22,800 nucleotides of DNA from DATNIB01 sp035604685 (GTDB lineage: Bacteria; Actinomycetota; Acidimicrobiia; Acidimicrobiales; RAAP-2): contig DATNIB010000044.1 in assembly GCA_035604685.1 (NCBI GenBank), forward strand, positions 1-22,800. The letters run 5' to 3'. Numbering within the stretch: position 1 is the first letter of the stretch; every line of letters begins with the position of its first letter. This document shows, piece after piece, positions 21,458 to 22,800 of the stretch. The translations under genes were made by a program, and so were the position numbers. Under the pieces are notes generated by a model, which worked only from the letters and a program-made list of their open reading frames with translations, did not search any database and was not told the origin of the DNA.

Positions 21458-22800
21458 TCAGCTCTTGAACAAGAAGGCCTTCGCCTCCTCGTCGAGCAAG
21501 AGCGTCAGCTCGTCGGCCAGGAGCGGGTGCTCGGCCAGGGTGGGGTCCTCGGCCACGATCGCCTCGGCCAGCTGCCGCGAGCCCGAGACGAGCTCGTCGA
21601 GGTCGCGCTCGCGGCGCTGCCAGGCCAGCCGCACGTCGCTCCCGCCCTGCTGGCGGCGGCCGAAGGTGGTGCCCATGCCGCGCAGCTCGAGGTCGAGCTG
21701 GGCGAGGAGGAAGCCGTCGGTCGTGGCGGCCAGCGCCTCCAGGCGCCGGACGCCGTCGGCGGTCGGCGACTCGCCCAGGAGGTAGCACCAGCTGGCCCGG
21801 TCGCTGCGGCCCACCCGTCCCCGCAGCTGGTGCAGCTGGGCGATGCCGAAGCGGTCGGCGTCTTGGACCACCATGACCGTCGCCTCGGGCACGTCGACGC
21901 CCACCTCGATCACCGTCGTGGCCACCAGCACCTGGATCTCACCCGACCGGAAGGCGTCCATGACGCCCTCCTTCTCGGCCGTCGACATCTGGCCGTGCAG
22001 GAGGCCGAGGCGCACGTCGGTCAGGACCTCCTTGGCCAGCCGGTCGCGCTCTTGGGTGGCCGAGCGCGCGGCGATCCGCTCCGATCCGTCGACCAGGGGA
22101 CAGACCACGAAGGCGCGGTGGCCCGCCCGCACCTCGGCGCGCACGCGCTCCCAGGCCGCCGCCACCTCGAGGTCGCCGCGCGCCCAGACGGTCTCGACCG
22201 GCCTGCGGCCGGCCGGCAGCTCGTCGAGCTGGGTGATGTCGAGGTCGGCGAACACGACCATGGCCGCCGTGCGCGGGATTGGGGTGGCCGTCATGACGAG
22301 GAGGTCCGGATCGGCCCCGGCGTCCTCGTCGGTCTCGCCCCTGCCCTTGGCCCGCAGCGTCGCCCGCTGCTCCACGCCGAAGCGGTGCTGCTCGTCGATG
22401 ACGGCGAGACCGAGCGAGGCGAACCGCACGTCCGAGGTCAGCAGCGCGTGCGTCCCAACCACCAGATCGAGGGCGCCCGAGGCCAGTTGCTCCGCCATCC
22501 GCCGCCGCTCGGCCGCCGGCGTGGCGCTCGTCAGCAGCCCGATCCCGAGCGGGCGCTCGCCCCCGAGGCGGCTCGGGTCGACGACGACCAGGCCCTTGGT
22601 CAACGAGCGCAGCTCGAGGTAGTGCTGCTCGGCCAGCACCTCGGTCGGGACCATGAACGCCCCCTGGTGTCCCCCCTGGACGGCCGCCAGGAGGGCCGCG
22701 GCGGCGACCACCGTCTTGCCGGAGCCGACGTCGCCCTGGAGGAGCCGGTGCATCGGGAGCGGGCCGGCCATGTCGGCGAAGATCTCGTCGGCGGCCCGCC
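21458..22800 (-). CDS. recG: ATP-dependent DNA helicase RecG, 3' part
   Basis: The C-terminal 446 or so residues of RecG; the 5' part lies beyond the right edge. RecG drives branch migration and rewinds stalled forks. Visible are Walker A GDVGSGKT, the DEQH box in VIDEQHRFGVEQR, motif III MTATPIPRT, motif V (ATTVIEVGVDVPEA) and motif VI (QLRGRVGRS). The C-terminal wedge-region motif, usually LRGPGEFxGTRQSG, is here LRGMGTTFGRRQQGG, a divergent but recognisable form. An internal ATG at 22771 should not be taken as the start, because the frame continues upstream as RAADEIFAD, which matches the normal RecG sequence preceding PMHRLLQGDVGSGKT. Confidence 0.97.
   Translation of the reverse strand, partial: RAADEIFADMAGPLPMHRLLQGDVGSGKTVVAAAALLAAVQGGHQGAFMVPTEVLAEQHYLELRSLTKGLVVVDPSRLGGERPLGIGLLTSATPAAERRRMAEQLASGALDLVVGTHALLTSDVRFASLGLAVIDEQHRFGVEQRATLRAKGRGETDEDAGADPDLLVMTATPIPRTAAMVVFADLDITQLDELPAGRRPVETVWARGDLEVAAAWERVRAEVRAGHRAFVVCPLVDGSERIAARSATQERDRLAKEVLTDVRLGLLHGQMSTAEKEGVMDAFRSGEIQVLVATTVIEVGVDVPEATVMVVQDADRFGIAQLHQLRGRVGRSDRASWCYLLGESPTADGVRRLEALAATTDGFLLAQLDLELRGMGTTFGRRQQGGSDVRLAWQRRERDLDELVSGSRQLAEAIVAEDPTLAEHPLLADELTLLLDEEAKAFLFKS

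Overview
The window is high-GC DNA (long spurious open frames run antisense to the real genes) with frequent GTG and TTG starts and many 1-10 nt junctions or overlaps. The gene order recG-rsmD-coaD-sepIVA-like-DUF177-rpmF-plsX-acpP-rnc-mutM-(x)-smc-(y)-ftsY-ffh-rpsP-khpA-rimM-trmD, all on the minus strand, is the conserved chromosomal housekeeping cluster of Actinomycetota; the sepIVA-like gene and DUF177-rnc-mutM-smc-ftsY run resemble the mycobacterial layout. An Acidimicrobiia-type or related actinobacterium is my inference; no marker fixes the taxon.

Layout, left to right. (1) 1-3634, accessory: the 5' end of an alpha/beta hydrolase gene leaving the window on the minus strand, a cytochrome P450 (minus), then a short-chain dehydrogenase and an alpha/beta hydrolase (plus). 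This looks like a small oxidative catabolic cassette. It faces the housekeeping block convergently, and the rplS gene that usually follows trmD is not seen. (2) 3743-18492, minus-strand housekeeping block: trmD, rimM, khpA and rpsP (RNA modification and ribosome assembly), ffh and ftsY (signal recognition particle and receptor), a patatin-like lipase, smc (chromosome condensation), a secreted TolB-like beta-propeller, mutM (DNA repair), rnc (RNase III), acpP and plsX (lipid synthesis), rpmF and DUF177. (3) 18504-19748, a mobile element carrying one plus-strand tnpB with an intact D-E-D nuclease site and zinc ribbon and no tnpA. (4) 19766-22800, minus strand: a SepIVA/DivIVA-like coiled-coil septation protein, coaD, rsmD and the 3' part of recG.

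The most interesting object is the tnpB element. It is bounded by an 18-bp inverted repeat (17/18 matching) and a flanking 6-7 bp direct repeat. Removing the element with one copy of the direct repeat restores a compact operon junction: sepIVA-like stop, 22 nt containing an AGGAGG ribosome-binding site, then the DUF177 ATG. Terminal inverted repeats plus a target-site-like duplication are not what IS200/IS605-type TnpB elements normally show. Two tandem hairpins at the 3' end of tnpB form a plausible omega-RNA scaffold that would point its guide into the sepIVA-like/DUF177 junction. Secondary points of interest are an acidic, internally repeated N-terminal extension on KhpA, a possible leaderless upstream ORF before the dehydrogenase, and a palindromic operator candidate before the P450.
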